Part shown: in pieces, positions 20,289 through 31,299 of the stretch
Layout of the letters: each line of letters starts with the position of its first letter
How positions within the stretch are numbered: the first letter of the stretch is position 1
Source of the DNA: Actinomycetes bacterium
GTDB lineage: Bacteria > Actinomycetota > Acidimicrobiia > Acidimicrobiales > Acidimicrobiaceae
Direction of reading: 5' to 3'
Assembly (NCBI GenBank): GCA_021826315.1
Contig: JAKAZZ010000005.1
Span: 1 to 64,000 of the forward strand
DNA: 64,000 bases
Notes under the pieces: model-generated
What the model was told of the DNA's origin: nothing
Seen by the model: the letters and a program-made list of their open reading frames with translations, nothing else
Database searches by the model: none
Made by a program: the position numbers and the translations under genes

Positions 20289-21176
20289 CTAGATATCGAG
20301 ATAGCGACGAACTGCTAGGAGTGATCCAAGTGCCCCAACTACAGTTCCGATGACTACTACGAACACCTCAGTCATAATCACGTCGTGGCTCGATAAGACA
20401 AACGACGATAGAAGTTGAGCCTTAAAGTGGTGAATGATGTAGTTGAAGAGGCTTCTCACTCCGATGACGGCTATGGCAGCCACAGTTGCACCAAGAAGAC
20501 CCTGAATCAGCCCCTCTAACATGAACGGAATGCGTATGAACCAGTTGGTAGCTCCAACCAACTTCATGACAGTCACTTCGCGCCTTCGAGAAAAGATCGC
20601 CACCCTGATAACGTTCAAGATGAGAACCGAGGCCGAAAGAAGAAGGATCGTTGCAAGGCCCAAAATCACTACCTGAGCGATCGATGAGATCTTAAGCATC
20701 GTGTCGATGGCACTCCGGTTGTATTGAACCTTCATGACTCCGGCCTGCTGTTCGAAGATCTGCCCTACAGTCGCCGCCTCGGCAGGATCTTTGAGTGCAA
20801 CTCTAAAAGAGGGTGGAATCTGGCTCTCGGTAACCGAGGTGAGAAAGTCTGGCTGGTTGGCCTCAAGTCGCTTGAATTCGACGTAAGAGGCTGCTTGGTT
20901 TACGTAAAAGAAGCTCTTAACTGCAGCGGTGCCTTTGAGCTGAGTATCGATTGCACTCGTTTGAGCCTTCGTAGCATTTGGCTGCAAAAATATCAAAAGC
21001 TGAGTACCACCCTGCCACTGCGAAGTAGCAACGCTAACCCCTTGCTTTATCAACAGAGCGGAGCCAACAAGAGCAAGGGAAACGGCGATCGTCAAAATAG
21101 CAGCAAGGCTCATGAGGCGGTTGCGCCACAAGTTAGATGCCGTCTCTTTGACGACGTAATCTACTGAAAATGCCAT
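20289..21176 (-). CDS. ftsX: Cell division protein FtsX
   Basis: FtsX-type 4-TM permease (LWRNRLMSLAAILTIAVSLALVG; RREVTVMKLVGATNWFIRIPFMLEGLIQGLLGA) directly after ftsE. Confidence 0.95.
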   Translation of the reverse strand: MAFSVDYVVKETASNLWRNRLMSLAAILTIAVSLALVGSALLIKQGVSVATSQWQGGTQLLIFLQPNATKAQTSAIDTQLKGTAAVKSFFYVNQAASYVEFKRLEANQPDFLTSVTESQIPPSFRVALKDPAEAATVGQIFEQQAGVMKVQYNRSAIDTMLKISSIAQVVILGLATILLLSASVLILNVIRVAIFSRRREVTVMKLVGATNWFIRIPFMLEGLIQGLLGATVAAIAVIGVRSLFNYIIHHFKAQLLSSFVLSSHDVIMTEVFVVVIGTVVGALGSLLAVRRYLDI

Positions 21177-21214
21177 CTAGTAATAGTTCCTTTCAATCCA
21201 ACGCACTCTCAGAG

Positions 21215-21898
21215 TTAGCTGAGGCCGTAAACGCCTCTAACTTGGTCGCGAGTAATAACACCGTGGTCAAGTTCAATGACGCGACGGCGCATGGAGTCCA
21301 CGATCCCCACGTCGTGTGTTGCCATCAGAACAGTGGTTCCAGTTCTATTTATTCTCTCTAGGAGTCGCATGATCGACCACGAAGTATCTGGATCGAGGTT
21401 ACCAGTAGGTTCGTCCGCAAGCAGGATGAGTGGCTTATTGATAAAGGCTCGAGCGATTGCAACTCTCTGCTGCTCGCCGCCAGAGAGTTCATTGGGAAGT
21501 CGACCTGCCTTGTCGTCAAGGCCAACTAATTCGAGCATCTGAGGTACTTGTGACTGTATCTGCCGCTTGGGATTACCCGTGACCTCAAGAGCAAATGCTA
21601 CATTTTCAAAGACAGTCTTATTCGGAAGCAACCTGAAGTCTTGAAAGATGGCGCCGATGTTACGTCTAAAGAATGGAACCTTCCAATCTGGCATAGCTCC
21701 AAGGTCTTTGCCCGCAACGAAGATATGGCCACCATCTGGACGATCCTCACGTAGCATCAAACGTAGGAGCGAACTCTTTCCCGATCCAGAAGGGCCGACC
21801 AAAAAGACGAATTCACCCCTTTGAACCATGAGTGAGCAGTCTCGGAGAGCGTACTGCCCTGTCTTGTAGGACTTTGTAACATTGTCAACTTTGATCAT
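21215..21898 (-). CDS. ftsE: Cell division ATP-binding protein FtsE
   Basis: Walker [35 protein letters not shown]; adjacent to ftsX. Confidence 0.96.
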   Translation of the reverse strand: MIKVDNVTKSYKTGQYALRDCSLMVQRGEFVFLVGPSGSGKSSLLRLMLREDRPDGGHIFVAGKDLGAMPDWKVPFFRRNIGAIFQDFRLLPNKTVFENVAFALEVTGNPKRQIQSQVPQMLELVGLDDKAGRLPNELSGGEQQRVAIARAFINKPLILLADEPTGNLDPDTSWSIMRLLERINRTGTTVLMATHDVGIVDSMRRRVIELDHGVITRDQVRGVYGLS

Positions 21899-21943
21899 CT
21901 GCGCTCAAACTTTCTTGGGCGAAACCGCCCAGATTGTGCACCC

Positions 21944-23041
21944 CTAGAGTGCCTTTGACCAACGTAGGTAAGTCTCCATGAATTGACCGACATCACCGTC
22001 TAAAACGCCGTCGACGTTCGCCGTCTCATGCGATGTCCTCAAATCTTTTACGAGGCGATATGGAGCCATAACATAAGATCGTATCTGATTTCCCCAACTC
22101 ATTTCAGTTGAATTGCCGGCCAATGACTCTCTTTGAGCGCGCATATTCTCCCGCTCGAGATCTGCCAACTTTGCCGCCAACACCTTCATAGCTTTAGCCT
22201 TGTTTTGCAACTGAGATCGCTCGTTCTGACAAGATACGACGATATTGGTCGGAATATGGGTGATACGAACCGCTGAATCGGTCACGTTTACATGCTGACC
22301 GCCAGCTCCCGACGATCGATAAGTATCGATACGCAGGTCTTTCTCATCGATATTGATCTCGATATTTTCATCAACCATTGGAAATACTTGGACTAGGGCA
22401 AAGGAGGTTTCGCGGGAGTGCTTGGAGTTAAATGGAGACATTCTCACCAGTCGGTGGATACCTCTTTCTCCTTGAAGCAAACCATATGCGTATCTGCCTT
22501 TGATGATCATCGAAACCGAAAGAATTCCAGCCTCTTGACCAGGGGATACATCGTCAACTTCAACAGAAAATCCACTTTGATCAGCCCATCGCTGATACAT
22601 ACGCATGAGGATGTCAGCCCAATCTTGGGCATCGGTTCCCCCCGCTCGAGGCTTAATTTCTACGACTGCGTCACTTTCGTCATCGTCACCAGAAAAGAGC
22701 GAGCGAAGTTCGACTTCATCAATTTTGCGTGACAACTTAGCAATGAGACTCTCGTACTCAGTGCTGAGCGAGTCGTCATCGCCCTCTGCGAGCATCTCTT
22801 CCAAGGCACCTAGGTCTGCAATTGCAGCATCAAGAGATTCAAATTCATCTACATCACTCTTGAGTCGGTTGAATTCCGTCGTAACCCGCCTGGCGCCATC
22901 GACATCATCCCAAAGGTTGGGAGAGGCAATAACAGGTTCAAGCTCGGTCATACGTACAATTGTACGACCGAGCTTTAAGTAGACTTTAGCTTCCTCAACT
23001 CGCTTGGCTATCGCCTCGAGTTCGTCACTGTATGATCGCAA
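21944..23041 (-). CDS. prfB: Peptide chain release factor 2
   Basis: GGQ motif in SSGAGGQHVNVTDSAVRITHIPTNIVVSCQNERSQLQNK; RF2 N-terminal WDD region. Uninterrupted ORF without a frameshift. Confidence 0.96.
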   Translation of the reverse strand: MRSYSDELEAIAKRVEEAKVYLKLGRTIVRMTELEPVIASPNLWDDVDGARRVTTEFNRLKSDVDEFESLDAAIADLGALEEMLAEGDDDSLSTEYESLIAKLSRKIDEVELRSLFSGDDDESDAVVEIKPRAGGTDAQDWADILMRMYQRWADQSGFSVEVDDVSPGQEAGILSVSMIIKGRYAYGLLQGERGIHRLVRMSPFNSKHSRETSFALVQVFPMVDENIEINIDEKDLRIDTYRSSGAGGQHVNVTDSAVRITHIPTNIVVSCQNERSQLQNKAKAMKVLAAKLADLERENMRAQRESLAGNSTEMSWGNQIRSYVMAPYRLVKDLRTSHETANVDGVLDGDVGQFMETYLRWSKAL

Positions 23042-23109
23042 CTATACAAACCGCCAGATAGGAAGGTGTGTGGATAGGCGCATAGACGCCTCCACGTTAC
23101 CAAACGATT

Positions 23110-25812
23110 CTAGTCGCCATTTTTGCCATGGCAGTGCTTGTACTTCTTTCCGCTACCGCACCAGCAGAGATCGTTGCGTCCTATCTTGGCCGCCTCGACG
23201 TCAATCTCCTGCTCAGCGTCGCCTCCTAAGTGAGCCGCCTTTACATCCAAGATATTGCCGAATTCACTTGAATCGACGTTTCCTGCTTGATAAAAGGCTT
23301 CAGATAGGTCGGTACCGATTGCGAGGTTAGGTTGCGCAGGGGCCATTACCTCGACCCTCATAACGATGCGGATGTAGTCACTATCGATAGCCTTCATCAA
23401 CGCGGTAAACATCTCAAAGCCTTCACGTTGCCAAGCAACTAGAGGATCCTGCTGTCCCATAGCCCTTAGGTTGATACCTTCACGGAGGTAGTCCATCTCG
23501 GCTAGGTGTTCACGCCACTTGGTATCGATGACATTCAGCATGATCTCACGCTCAACAGCGCGCATCGTAACTTCTCCACCCGGAATGTCTACCTCTCTAC
23601 GGAAGTAGTAGTCTTCGGCCTCTGTTACGATACTTCCGATGATTTGATCCCGAGAGACCGCTTCATTCAGATCAACGGGTAGAAATCCCGTCGGATAGAT
23701 CATGTGAATCTCTTGGATGAGACGATCGAGATCCCACTCCTCCGGAAAATCACTATCGGTATCGCTCGTCACGATATCGGTAATGTTCTCTTCGAGCACC
23801 TCGAGGGTGTGTTCCCGAAGATCTTCGCCACTCAAGATTGCATAACGCCGCTCGTAAATTACTTTACGCTGCTCATTTAGAACCTCGTCGTACTTGAGAA
23901 CCTCTTTACGAATCTCGGCATTTCGACCCTCAACGGTGGTTTGAGCCTTCTCGATGGCGCGAGATACCATCTTGTTCTCTATTGGTAGATCGTCAGGGAA
24001 GGTTCGCTCCAAAATTGAAGAGACTGCTCCCGATGCGAATAGGCGCATAAGATCATCCTCTAGGGAGAGGAAGAACCTGCTCTCGCCCGGATCGCCTTGA
24101 CGACCAGAACGACCGCGAAGCTGGTTATCTATTCGTCGCGACTCGTGTCGTTCGGAACCTAGGACGTAGAGTCCACCAAGTTTACGGACCTCGTCGCCCT
24201 CTTCCTTGCACTCAACTTTAAACTTATCGAGAAGTTCATTTCGAGCCTCTTGGTAGCCCTCATCCTCCTCTGACACGCCTCGAGCCCTTAACTCACTTGC
24301 GGCAAGGAGTTCGGGGTTTCCTCCCAAGATGATGTCTACGCCTCGACCAGCCATGTTGGTAGCAACCGTAACGCCCTTGAGGCGACCTGCTTGGGCTACT
24401 ATCTCGGCCTCTTGTTCGTGAGCCTTGGCATTCAAAACTTTGTGAGGTATGCCCTTCTTTTGAAGGTAGAAGCTGAGCAACTCTGACTTAGCAACCGAGG
24501 CGGTTCCGACGAGGACCGGTTGGCCCTTTACGTAACGCTCGGCAATGTCATTTACAATGGCCCAAAACTTTGCCTCTTCGGTCTTGAAGACATAATCGGA
24601 AAAGTCAGATCGAGCGGGGGGCATATTCGTCGGAATAGGGATGACCGGCAGGTTGTATGTCGAGGCAAATTCAGCAGCCTCTGTCTCTGCAGTACCAGTC
24701 ATACCAGCGAGCTTCTCGTACATCCTGAAGTAGTTCTGTAGTGTGACGGTCGCCCAGGTGTGATTCTCCTCTTTGATCTTCACTCGCTCTTTAGCCTCGA
24801 CGGCCTGGTGAAGGCCCTCAGACCAACGACGGCCTTCCAAGATTCGTCCCGTGAACTCGTCGACAATCTTTACTTCGCCCTTATCAACGATGTAATCCTT
24901 GTCGCGCTTGAAGAGCTCCTTGGCACGAAGCGCTTGGTTTAGTTGATGAAGGAACATCGTCACGCTTGGATCGTAGAGGTTCTCGATTGAGAGTGCTCTC
25001 TCGACCTTAGCAATACCATCTTCGGTCGGGTATACGATCTTCTTCTCTTCATCGACCTCATAGTCGACTACGGCCTTCAAGGTCCTGACAATTGCCGCAA
25101 AGTCATAGTAGATCTTTGGTGGCGCACCCGTTGGTCCAGCGATAATAAGGGGGGTTCTAGCCTCGTCGATGAGGATGGAGTCGACTTCGTCAACGATGCC
25201 ATAGACGTGGCCTCGTTGGACCATGTCGTCTACGGATTTGGCCATATTGTCGCGAAGGTAGTCAAAGCCAAATTCTGTATTTGTACCATAGGTAACGTCA
25301 CAGTCGTAGGCCTGTCTACGTAACGTTGCATCCTCGATCGTAGGGGTGATCAACCCTACTGAGAGACCTAAGAAGTTGTAGATTCTCCCATTTAGTTCAG
25401 AGTCACGGGCTGAGAGATAGTCGTTTACTGTAACTACATGCACTCCTAAGCCATTTAAGGCATTTAGATAGACCGGAAGGGTCGACACCAAGGTCTTTCC
25501 TTCTCCAGTCTTCATCTCAGCTATCCAGCCAAAGTGAAGGGCCATACCACCCATGAGCTGAACGTCATAGTGGCGTTGACCAATCGTTCTCTTTGCTGCT
25601 TCGCGAACGACCGCAAAAGCCTCAACCATCAGATCATCGAGGGTCTCCCCATCTTCAATGCGTTGCCGAAACTCATCGGTCTTCGCACGAAGCTCCCCGT
25701 CAGAGAGGAGAACCATCTCATCTTCAAGGGCGTTTATGTCGGGGACTAGCTCCGCTAACCTACGTACCTTTTTACCTTCGCCAGCGCGAAGGACTTTAGA
25801 AAAAACACTCAT
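23110..25812 (-). CDS. secA: Preprotein translocase subunit SecA
   Basis: Full-length SecA ([54 protein letters not shown]) with C-terminal CxC-x8-CH zinc motif ([14 protein letters not shown]). Confidence 0.97.
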   Translation of the reverse strand: MSVFSKVLRAGEGKKVRRLAELVPDINALEDEMVLLSDGELRAKTDEFRQRIEDGETLDDLMVEAFAVVREAAKRTIGQRHYDVQLMGGMALHFGWIAEMKTGEGKTLVSTLPVYLNALNGLGVHVVTVNDYLSARDSELNGRIYNFLGLSVGLITPTIEDATLRRQAYDCDVTYGTNTEFGFDYLRDNMAKSVDDMVQRGHVYGIVDEVDSILIDEARTPLIIAGPTGAPPKIYYDFAAIVRTLKAVVDYEVDEEKKIVYPTEDGIAKVERALSIENLYDPSVTMFLHQLNQALRAKELFKRDKDYIVDKGEVKIVDEFTGRILEGRRWSEGLHQAVEAKERVKIKEENHTWATVTLQNYFRMYEKLAGMTGTAETEAAEFASTYNLPVIPIPTNMPPARSDFSDYVFKTEEAKFWAIVNDIAERYVKGQPVLVGTASVAKSELLSFYLQKKGIPHKVLNAKAHEQEAEIVAQAGRLKGVTVATNMAGRGVDIILGGNPELLAASELRARGVSEEDEGYQEARNELLDKFKVECKEEGDEVRKLGGLYVLGSERHESRRIDNQLRGRSGRQGDPGESRFFLSLEDDLMRLFASGAVSSILERTFPDDLPIENKMVSRAIEKAQTTVEGRNAEIRKEVLKYDEVLNEQRKVIYERRYAILSGEDLREHTLEVLEENITDIVTSDTDSDFPEEWDLDRLIQEIHMIYPTGFLPVDLNEAVSRDQIIGSIVTEAEDYYFRREVDIPGGEVTMRAVEREIMLNVIDTKWREHLAEMDYLREGINLRAMGQQDPLVAWQREGFEMFTALMKAIDSDYIRIVMRVEVMAPAQPNLAIGTDLSEAFYQAGNVDSSEFGNILDVKAAHLGGDAEQEIDVEAAKIGRNDLCWCGSGKKYKHCHGKNGD

Positions 25813-25975
25813 CGTTATCAATCGTAGTAAAGAAATGTGGAAATGTATTCGACGGCCGCTCCAAATACAACCACATTAAAGATAAAGAGGGCTTAAAGAT
25901 TCCTTGATACTCCATGCAAATGCGTATCGGTACTCTTTAGCGCCCTCTTTACCCTACGTCAATAAGGGATTTTCT

Positions 25976-26542
25976 CTATGCACCCTTAGCATCAATTAGG
26001 CCAACATCTCCGTCTTCACGCATGTACACAATGGCTGGATTACCAGTCTCCGAGTTGGTAAAGAAGTAGAAGTCGTGGGAGAGGAGTTCCATCTGCTGAG
26101 CTGCCTCCGCGGGATCCATCGGAGGAATTGCAAATGACTTCTCCTTCACAATGCTGGTTCCACCCAATAGGGCAAGCTCCTCTTTGCCGTCACCATCAAA
26201 TAAATTAGCGCCGACCTTGGGAGTCCGGTGGTGGGGATGGGTCTTCGTGATTATCTTTCCTTTGAACTTTTCAATTCGGTGTTCGATCTTATCTACTACC
26301 CTGTCGGCAGCTTCGATCTGAGTCGTACCTGAGGCTTTTGCCCTCACGACCGCCCATCTGGTGTGCATTGTGATCTCGCACACCTCTTTTTCGGCGATCC
26401 TTCGGTTCTTCTCCTCTGCAAAGGCAATCTCGACTCGCAACGCACCGTCAGCCAAGTGGCTAAGGTGATCGATCTTGTGCCTGATCAACTCACGATCAGA
26501 CTCAGGAAGATTGACGTGCTTAGTTCGGAAAGATATCTCCAA
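25976..26542 (-). CDS. hpf: Long-form ribosome hibernation-promoting factor
   Basis: S30AE N-terminal domain plus C-terminal dimerisation domain (MELLSHDFYFFTNSETGNPAIVYMREDGDVGLI). Confidence 0.92.
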   Translation of the reverse strand: MEISFRTKHVNLPESDRELIRHKIDHLSHLADGALRVEIAFAEEKNRRIAEKEVCEITMHTRWAVVRAKASGTTQIEAADRVVDKIEHRIEKFKGKIITKTHPHHRTPKVGANLFDGDGKEELALLGGTSIVKEKSFAIPPMDPAEAAQQMELLSHDFYFFTNSETGNPAIVYMREDGDVGLIDAKGA

Positions 26543-26739
26543 TTTTCCTCCTTTAATTCGGCCACTACTTCTTCTAGGGTCTCTCTGCTCCTATCTCAAT
26601 GACGACCTACTAACCACAAACTACCGAATTTATTAACCGCTGGCAAATAATTCGATAACTAATTGATAAATCGGGACAAAGTTAACTTTTTATTAGGGGT
26701 ACAAAGGCCTTTTGGAAAAATCTCCCTTTAAAAGTTGAA

Positions 26740-26768
26740 TCCCCGCCGCAGCAACGCCACGACGGGGA
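26740..26768 (-). terminator. Candidate terminator downstream of ahcY
   Basis: TCCCCGCCG (26740-26748) / CGACGGGGA (26760-26768) hairpin with one mismatch. On the minus strand it is followed by a loosely T-rich stretch. Confidence 0.45.
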
Positions 26769-26987
26769 ATTGAATAGCTGACCTGGTCTTTGACCCCACA
26801 CTCGCCCTTAGTTCAAAATGAACCGTTTAAGCAGTTGAAGACCCCCTGTAGATCTAGCAAAGCCGGGACTTACATCTAAGCCGCACCATGATCACTAACG
26901 CGAGTTAGCTTACGTGGATCGTTTCGCCTACGGCTGGCATCGATTTTCAACCACAGACCTATTCAACAACTGAAAGGCTAGACCAAA

Positions 26988-28268
<1,281 letters not shown>

Positions 28269-28341
28269 TCAATTTTTCTACCATTACAACGATAATTCGC
28301 TAAATCATGACATTTACAAAATCTGTGCCACAATCGCATTT

Positions 28342-28359
28342 GTGTAACATCTGTTACAC
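28342..28359. promoter_or_regulatory. Candidate operator palindrome GTGTAAC-ATCT-GTTACAC upstream of ahcY
   Basis: Perfect 7-bp inverted repeat with 4-bp spacer, 85 bp upstream of the ahcY start; a further GTTACA half-site at about 28378. Confidence 0.5.
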
Positions 28360-28388
28360 CATAGACCTCGACCACCCGTTACATCGAG

Positions 28389-29471
28389 CTAGATTGAAGG
28401 ATCCTTGAGGCGAGACTTCAATGTATTCAAGACGCTTATAGGACCTGGGTCCACGCCATATGCTCCTGCAAGGTGAAGTGAGACGAAGTCTCCAACTATG
28501 GCGAGGTCAAAGAATTGCGCCAACTCCCCCTCGCCCTGAGCATTCACTTCAAAGGCATCGGCAACATTAGGATCGATAAATTCGCTCGTTATCTCGTAGC
28601 GCCTATTGACCTGTGGGTGCTCGTTATCGTGGCGTAGACGAACTACGGCGAGATCCTTCTTGGTCACATCCGCGAGCGACTCCCATCCAGCCAACTCGTT
28701 ATGGCAATTCTCTGGATAGAGCGAGGAGAACGCCATCGCCTTTGAGTTTTCATTGATTTGAGCACGCCACCTAGTGGTAGCAGCGCTTCCAACGGAACCC
28801 GACGAGTGAAGGAGGGTCATCTTTCCAAGTAACCGATCGGCTATCTCTTCGGCAACTGACTTCTTAGAGATCAGTTGATCACGACGACGTTGCAACTGCG
28901 ATATCGTCTGGTCGATCCAATAGCGGCCACCTGGGAAGAGGCCAAGGCTATCTAGGACCATGAGAGGAGGAATCGATAGCGCACCTAACGCTGCCCTTGG
29001 TTGAGGAATGTCATCTGGTACCGAGACATAGGCCATGCCAGTCTCTATCGCCATATTCGCCAATTCGCCACCAGTTGAGACGACTACTACCTGTGCACCC
29101 ATCTCTATCGCCATACCGACGGCTTCTTGCGTCTCCTCGGTCTCACCGGAGAATGACATTGCAAAGACCAAGGTCCCAGGCGAGATGTACGCAGGTGTCG
29201 TATAGGACTTGACTACAGTCGCAGGAACGGGCAGTACTGGCCCTGCTGCAGCTACTAAGACATCCCCGGCGATTCCACTTCCACCCATTCCGAAGACGAC
29301 GATGTTCTCGATCAACTCTCGATCTGGGAGGTTTTTGAGATTAGTAGCGCTTTCGGCGGCTGCGATTACTTGCTCTGGCAAAGATGCAGTTACATCCCAC
29401 ATCGAAAATTGGTCAGAAACCTGATAGGGCCATTCGCTGGTCATCGAAATTCCTTGCATAAAGGTCGCCAA
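28389..29471 (-). CDS. Bifunctional phosphoglucose/phosphomannose isomerase (SIS domain)
   Basis: SIS domain (VFGMGGSGIAGDVLVAA; VFAMSFSGETEETQEAV), next to manB and a Trm112-like gene as in other actinobacteria. Confidence 0.88.
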   Translation of the reverse strand: MATFMQGISMTSEWPYQVSDQFSMWDVTASLPEQVIAAAESATNLKNLPDRELIENIVVFGMGGSGIAGDVLVAAAGPVLPVPATVVKSYTTPAYISPGTLVFAMSFSGETEETQEAVGMAIEMGAQVVVVSTGGELANMAIETGMAYVSVPDDIPQPRAALGALSIPPLMVLDSLGLFPGGRYWIDQTISQLQRRRDQLISKKSVAEEIADRLLGKMTLLHSSGSVGSAATTRWRAQINENSKAMAFSSLYPENCHNELAGWESLADVTKKDLAVVRLRHDNEHPQVNRRYEITSEFIDPNVADAFEVNAQGEGELAQFFDLAIVGDFVSLHLAGAYGVDPGPISVLNTLKSRLKDPSI

Positions 29472-29534
29472 GGGCGATTTACATACTGATAATTACTACC
29501 ACTGCAATTGAGTGTTTCAAAAACAAAGTCTGAG

Positions 29535-29759
29535 TTAGCTACCGGTACCGGTAACTCGGTGAGGAAGTGCGGCGAGTCGTGCCGCCTCATCTTCAGATAC
29601 GATCGTACTTTGATCGAGCAACATCACCGGGATACCGTTTTCAATCCGGTAGAGGCGTCGGCTCCGGGGGTTGAGGAGGACATTTTCGGATTCGACATAG
29701 AGAAGTGACTCTTTGTCATCGGCGCACACTAGGAGCTTTACGAGCGTTTCACTGAGCAT
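29535..29759 (-). CDS. Trm112-like protein
   Basis: LLVCADDKESLLYVESENVLLNPRSRRLYRIENGIPVML matches the actinobacterial Trm112-family pattern; syntenic with manB. Confidence 0.8.
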   Translation of the reverse strand: MLSETLVKLLVCADDKESLLYVESENVLLNPRSRRLYRIENGIPVMLLDQSTIVSEDEAARLAALPHRVTGTGS

Positions 29760-29768
29760 ATTGTAAAT

Positions 29769-31187
29769 TTAACCCTTCGACTCAGCCTTGGATATGACTG
29801 CTACCACTTCGGCAAGTTTATTAGCTACTTCTTCTGGACTCTTTGCCTCGAGGTTCAACCTCAAGAGTGGTTCGGTGTTGCTTGGTCGTACATTAAACCA
29901 CCAGTCACCAAAGTCAACCGTCAAGCCATCCATTTCGCTCATCTTAGCCCTACCGTCGTAGGCATTTTTGATAAACGCGATGACATTTAGGGCGTTATTA
30001 ACACGAGTATTGACCTCGCCCGATGCGCTGTAGCGCTCAAATGGCTTACGGATCTCAGAGAGGGGCTTTCCAGCCTTTGAGATCTGCTCCAAAATGATAA
30101 GGGCAGCGATAATTCCGGAGTCGGCCCTAAAGTTATCGCGGAAGTAGTAGTGACCAGAGTGCTCGCCTCCAAAGAGGGCACCCTCTTCGGCCATAACTGC
30201 CTTGATAAAGGAGTGGCCAACTCTTGTAACTATCGGAGTACCACCATTTTCACGGACGATCTCAGGTACAGCCTTAGAACAGATCAGGTTGTGAAGAATG
30301 ATTGAGTTGGGCGAACGCTCCAACATCGCCTTTGCGACCAAAGAAGTTGTCAGTGAGCCAGAGAGTGGCGCTGCATTATTGTCGACCAAAAATACACGAT
30401 CGGCGTCCCCGTCGAAGGCGAGACCAACATCTGCCCCACTCGCCAAGACGGCGCTCTTTAGATCTTGAAGGTTCTCAGGTTGGATTGGGTCTGCTGGGTG
30501 ATTCGGGAAGTTTCCGTCAAGCTCAGGGAAGAGAATTGTCACATCAAAAGGAAGGCCAGCAAAGACGCGAGGCGCAACGTATCCACCCATGCCATTGGCG
30601 GTATCTGCGATCACCTTTAAAGGCTTGAGTGCATCTAAGTCTACAAATGAACGAACGTGGTCTGCGAACTTATCGAGCAGATCCAGCTCCCTATTTTCAA
30701 CCTCTGATGGTAGATCATTGAATGAAATTTCACCATCTAAGTACTTGACGACCGTCTCTTTGATCTCGACTAATCCGGTCTCTTCTCCTACGGGCGCAGC
30801 CCCCGCGAGACATAGTTTGATTCCGTTATAAGCAGCTGGATTGTGCGAAGCTGTAAATGTGGCACCGGGTTGATTCAAGTGGCCTGACGCGAAATAGAGC
30901 ATGTCGGTCGAGCAAAGTCCGATGCGGTCTACTGAGACACCAGCAATATTCGCACCCTTTATGAAGGCTTCTTCCATTGCAACACCAGATGGACGCATAT
31001 CGCGTCCTACCACAATTCTGCGACTACCCGCAAATACTGCAAATGCGTAGCCAACCGCCTCTGCGATCTCGAAGTTCAACTCTTGCGGTGCAAGTCCACG
31101 GATGTCGTAAGCCTTAAAGATTTTATTTAATCGTTCAATCGTTGAGCTTTTATCGCCCGCGTTTACGTCATTCATTCGATTCTCCAT
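29769..31187 (-). CDS. manB: Phosphomannomutase/phosphoglucomutase
   Basis: TASHNPAAYNGIKLC catalytic Ser loop, DGDADRVFLVD metal loop, GGEHSGHYYFRDNF, RPSNTEPLLRLN. Confidence 0.94.
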   Translation of the reverse strand: MENRMNDVNAGDKSSTIERLNKIFKAYDIRGLAPQELNFEIAEAVGYAFAVFAGSRRIVVGRDMRPSGVAMEEAFIKGANIAGVSVDRIGLCSTDMLYFASGHLNQPGATFTASHNPAAYNGIKLCLAGAAPVGEETGLVEIKETVVKYLDGEISFNDLPSEVENRELDLLDKFADHVRSFVDLDALKPLKVIADTANGMGGYVAPRVFAGLPFDVTILFPELDGNFPNHPADPIQPENLQDLKSAVLASGADVGLAFDGDADRVFLVDNNAAPLSGSLTTSLVAKAMLERSPNSIILHNLICSKAVPEIVRENGGTPIVTRVGHSFIKAVMAEEGALFGGEHSGHYYFRDNFRADSGIIAALIILEQISKAGKPLSEIRKPFERYSASGEVNTRVNNALNVIAFIKNAYDGRAKMSEMDGLTVDFGDWWFNVRPSNTEPLLRLNLEAKSPEEVANKLAEVVAVISKAESKG

Positions 31188-31299
31188 GGACTAAATACCA
31201 TCTACTCCCTAGCTGATCTTGGACCAAGGGCGGTAGATAGGCTAGTCGACCGTGACATAGATGTCGATGAAATAGTGCCACTAACGGGAATATGTCGAA

